8,840 bases of DNA from Thiohalobacter sp. (GTDB lineage: Bacteria > Pseudomonadota > Gammaproteobacteria > DSM-19610): assembly GCA_027080445.1 (NCBI GenBank), contig JALWRY010000059.1:1-8840 (forward strand). The letters run 5' to 3'. Shown here piece after piece: positions 6,947-8,840 of this stretch. A program made the translations under genes and the position numbers. Every line of letters begins with the position of its first letter. Within the stretch, counting starts at the first letter, position 1. The notes beneath the pieces were generated by a model. That model saw only the letters and a list, made by a program, of their open reading frames with translations, had not been told where the DNA came from and ran no database searches.

Positions 6947-8001
6947 GGCCGGTTCCGCACTGCGGCCGGCGCAGTGCCTCCGATGAAGTCAAATTCCTGG
7001 ATGCGCTGATTATAGGCATCGGCCACATAGATGTGGTCTTTATGGTCGATGTAGAGGCCGCCCGGAAGCCAGAATTGTCCGTTTCCGGTGCCCTGGGCGC
7101 CGAACGTCAGCAGCAGCGTACCGTCCGGCTTGAAGATCTGTACCGCATCGAACAGTGCTTCGACAACGTAGACGTGTCCACCATTGTCCATGGCGACCCC
7201 TTTGGGTGCGGTGAAGTCTCCCGATCCATCGCCATGGTGTCCGAATTTCCACAGAAACCTGCCATCCTGATCGAAGGCCTGGATGCGGAAATTGAGCGCG
7301 TCGGTCACCAAAACATGCCCCTCCGGGTCAATGCTGAGGTGAGTCGGGAAGTTGAATTCACCGTCACCGGTGCCCCGTCGTCCCCAGGACAGCAGCTGTG
7401 TGCCATCCGGCGCGAAGGCGATAATATGGTGGGCGGCGGAATCGGCGACATACAAACGGCCGTTGTTTTCGTCGTAGGCTACGCCTGCCGGACGTTGCAG
7501 GCCGGTTTGTGCGGCAATTGCCAGGAATTTACCGTGGCGATCCAGCAGGAACACCTTTTTCGCCCATGAGTCGGCAACATACACGGCGCCATCATCGCGT
7601 ACGGTCACAGCGGCAGGTGAAACCAGTGCCGTCGCGCCTACCTTGCGGACTTTGACAGAACGGTTATGTCCCGGATCCAGTATCCATAATGCCTGGGCGC
7701 CCATGTCGGCGACATAAATAACGCCATTGTGTTCGGCTACGCCGGTCGGACGTACAAATTTTTCGCCGGATTTTCCCGTCAGGGAATTGATCAGGCGTCT
7801 GAAAAAATGTGGTGCAATGCCAAGATCCCGGGCGCTGGCAACACTGCGTACGAAACGAATCCGGGGTGCTGCTGGCGGACTGGGCCAGACCAGGGGTTGT
7901 TCAGCTGTCTGCCGGGTGTCTACCCCTGTGGGTGATGTTCCGCAGGCGCCCAGCAACAGGCTTAGCAGCAGTGTAGCAATCCATCGATTAGTGTTGTGCA
8001 T
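6943..8001 (-). CDS. NHL-repeat six-bladed beta-propeller lipoprotein
   Basis: 352-residue lipoprotein. The signal peptide ends in a lipobox LGAC (17-20), with Cys20 the lipidated residue; the next residue is Gly, not Asp, which favours outer-membrane sorting. After VWPSPPAAPRIRFV (38-51), a segment common before such propellers, six NHL-type blades follow. Their markers are IYVAD (95-99), VYVAD (140-144), LYVAD (183-187), VLVTDALNFRIQ (230-241), VYVVEALFDAVQIF (277-290) and IYVADAYNQRIQEF (324-337). Glycine-rich turns such as GTGDGEFNFP and GTGNGQFWLP separate the later blades. NHL propellers are mainly binding or scaffold domains; no catalytic site is evident. It sits between the beta-barrel gene (8-bp gap) and the 12-heme cytochrome gene (ATGA overlap), so it probably assembles with them at the outer membrane. 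Confidence 0.9.
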   Translation of the reverse strand: MHNTNRWIATLLLSLLLGACGTSPTGVDTRQTAEQPLVWPSPPAAPRIRFVRSVASARDLGIAPHFFRRLINSLTGKSGEKFVRPTGVAEHNGVIYVADMGAQALWILDPGHNRSVKVRKVGATALVSPAAVTVRDDGAVYVADSWAKKVFLLDRHGKFLAIAAQTGLQRPAGVAYDENNGRLYVADSAAHHIIAFAPDGTQLLSWGRRGTGDGEFNFPTHLSIDPEGHVLVTDALNFRIQAFDQDGRFLWKFGHHGDGSGDFTAPKGVAMDNGGHVYVVEALFDAVQIFKPDGTLLLTFGAQGTGNGQFWLPGGLYIDHKDHIYVADAYNQRIQEFDFIGGTAPAAVRNRP

Positions 8002-8005
8002 TGTT

Positions 8006-8011
8006 CACCTC
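8006..8011 (-). promoter_or_regulatory. Ribosome binding site overlapping the beta-barrel stop codon
   Basis: The minus strand reads TGAGGTGAACAATG: the TGA stop of the beta-barrel gene is part of the GAGGTG Shine-Dalgarno of the NHL gene. This confirms ATG 8001 as the start and implies termination-linked reinitiation between the two genes. Confidence 0.75.
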
Positions 8012-8840
8012 AAAACTGCCGGGCAATACGGACTTCAAAACGCAAGTCGCGGGTTTCAACGAGTCCACGCTCGAAATCGCTCCAGTTTCCCGTACTCTGT
8101 ATGGTCAGTTTACCCATCTGGCGCCGGGTGGACAGGCCGGCTTCACGCACGGTTTCATCGTCCAGGTCACTGTCCTTCAGGGTGCGTACACTGGCGAATG
8201 TCTGTAACAGCCAGCCCCCGGCGACTACCCCGTTCAGTGCCAGTCGGGCCGAATAGGTCTCACGGTCACGCGCCACGGGGAGGTCGAAGCGGGTGAAGGA
8301 TTCCGCTGTAGTGGCGCTGAGCGTCATGCCCAGCAGCCCGGTATAGGCAAGGTTCTGGTCGAATTGCCAGCGTGTGAACTGCAAGCGGGTAGAATCCAGT
8401 TTCTGGAATAAATTGTTGACCCTGCCCTGCAACTGCTTCCAGCTGCCGTGCAGGCCCAGTTTCGCGGTATCCAGCCGCCGGTCGTCCAGGAAGCGGTCAT
8501 CGCGGCCGGACAACAGGGTTTCTTCACTGTCTTCATGCGTGACAAAAAATGTAAATCCGTCGTAATCCACACCGCCCCCCAGTGACCAGAAACGTGTCGA
8601 GAAGCGGATAGAGGGCGCTATTTCGTAAGTGTAGCTTATGGCCAGGGGGTCCCCCGGCTGAATAATCAAACTGCCGGCAATGGGAATAATTTCTATCACG
8701 CCACCCCGTTGCAGTACATCGTAGTCTATGCCGGCCTGTGTGCTCAGTCTTGCACCTCCACGCGTATCTACTACGACGATGGTCGATATAACGACAAAGG
8801 GATTGTTGAGTGTAAAGCTGCTGCCGCCACCGAACACGGA
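8010..8840 (-). CDS. Outer-membrane beta-barrel protein, N-terminal part beyond the window
   Basis: The frame is open to the right edge (base 8840 reads Ser), so only the last 276 residues are seen; the GTG at 8837 is an internal Val, not a start. The early part (YDVLQRGGVIEII, then GDPLAISYTYEI) looks like beta strands of a small domain. From about residue 80 the chain alternates polar and hydrophobic or aromatic residues with charged turns, as in barrel strands. It ends LRFEVRIARQF: the terminal Phe with alternating hydrophobics fits the C-terminal signal recognised by the BAM complex. No specific family was recognised. It precedes the NHL lipoprotein and 12-heme cytochrome genes in a tight operon, so a porin for an electron conduit is possible. 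A structural or adhesin-like role cannot be excluded. Confidence 0.75.
   Translation of the reverse strand, partial: SVFGGGSSFTLNNPFVVISTIVVVDTRGGARLSTQAGIDYDVLQRGGVIEIIPIAGSLIIQPGDPLAISYTYEIAPSIRFSTRFWSLGGGVDYDGFTFFVTHEDSEETLLSGRDDRFLDDRRLDTAKLGLHGSWKQLQGRVNNLFQKLDSTRLQFTRWQFDQNLAYTGLLGMTLSATTAESFTRFDLPVARDRETYSARLALNGVVAGGWLLQTFASVRTLKDSDLDDETVREAGLSTRRQMGKLTIQSTGNWSDFERGLVETRDLRFEVRIARQF

Noticed and set aside
7033..7569. 178-codon plus-strand open frame opposite the NHL gene
   Set aside because: It lies wholly antisense to the propeller blades and the protein has no recognisable feature.
8838..8840. Start of the beta-barrel gene at GTG 8837
   Set aside because: The frame is open through base 8840 and the preceding codon is Ser. 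The protein has no signal peptide from this point, so the true start is outside the window.
1..8840. tRNA, rRNA, CRISPR array, insertion sequence or attachment site
   Set aside because: I saw no tandem repeats with spacers, transposase motifs, terminal inverted repeats or tRNA-like cloverleaf; nearly all bases are within seven co-directional genes.

Overview
All seven genes lie on the minus strand, so transcription runs from the right edge to the left. The coding sequence is fairly GC-rich and tightly packed. The protein families (c-type multiheme cytochromes, an outer-membrane beta-barrel ending in Phe, an outer-membrane lipoprotein) and an apparent sigma-28 promoter point to a Gram-negative, respiratory, probably flagellated proteobacterium. 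A gammaproteobacterium is my guess, not proven by the sequence.

Right block (8840 to 5180), an envelope redox module. In order of transcription it holds the C-terminal part of an outer-membrane beta-barrel protein (cut by the window edge), an NHL six-bladed beta-propeller lipoprotein, and a 588-residue secreted cytochrome. The cytochrome has eleven CxxCH sites plus one unusual CxxxCH site at its C-terminus. The genes are 8 bp apart and then overlap by 4 bp, so they look like one operon. The layout resembles a porin-cytochrome electron conduit through the outer membrane, but the family of the barrel is not identified.

Middle (5179 to 4364). A 191-bp intergenic region carries a near-consensus sigma-28 (FliA-type) promoter and a GC-rich hairpin in the predicted leader. 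They precede a small three-heme periplasmic cytochrome. A further 133-bp intergenic region holds a perfect 7-bp inverted repeat upstream of the sugar genes, and the first sugar gene has a very strong ribosome binding site.

Left block (4363 to 1), a glucan/glucose module. It holds a glucose 1-dehydrogenase of the SDR family, a GH133-type amylo-alpha-1,6-glucosidase, and the first 523 codons of an MGH1/GH63-like glucosidase that leaves the window at its left edge. Successive genes overlap by ATGA, so the three are translationally coupled. The likely logic is trimming of alpha-glucan branches to free glucose and oxidation of glucose to gluconolactone with production of NAD(P)H.

Most worth checking: the beta-barrel/NHL/12-heme cassette, the CxxxCH heme site, the sigma-28-like promoter before a cytochrome gene, and an Asp-to-Ala change in the WGRD motif of the debranching enzyme.
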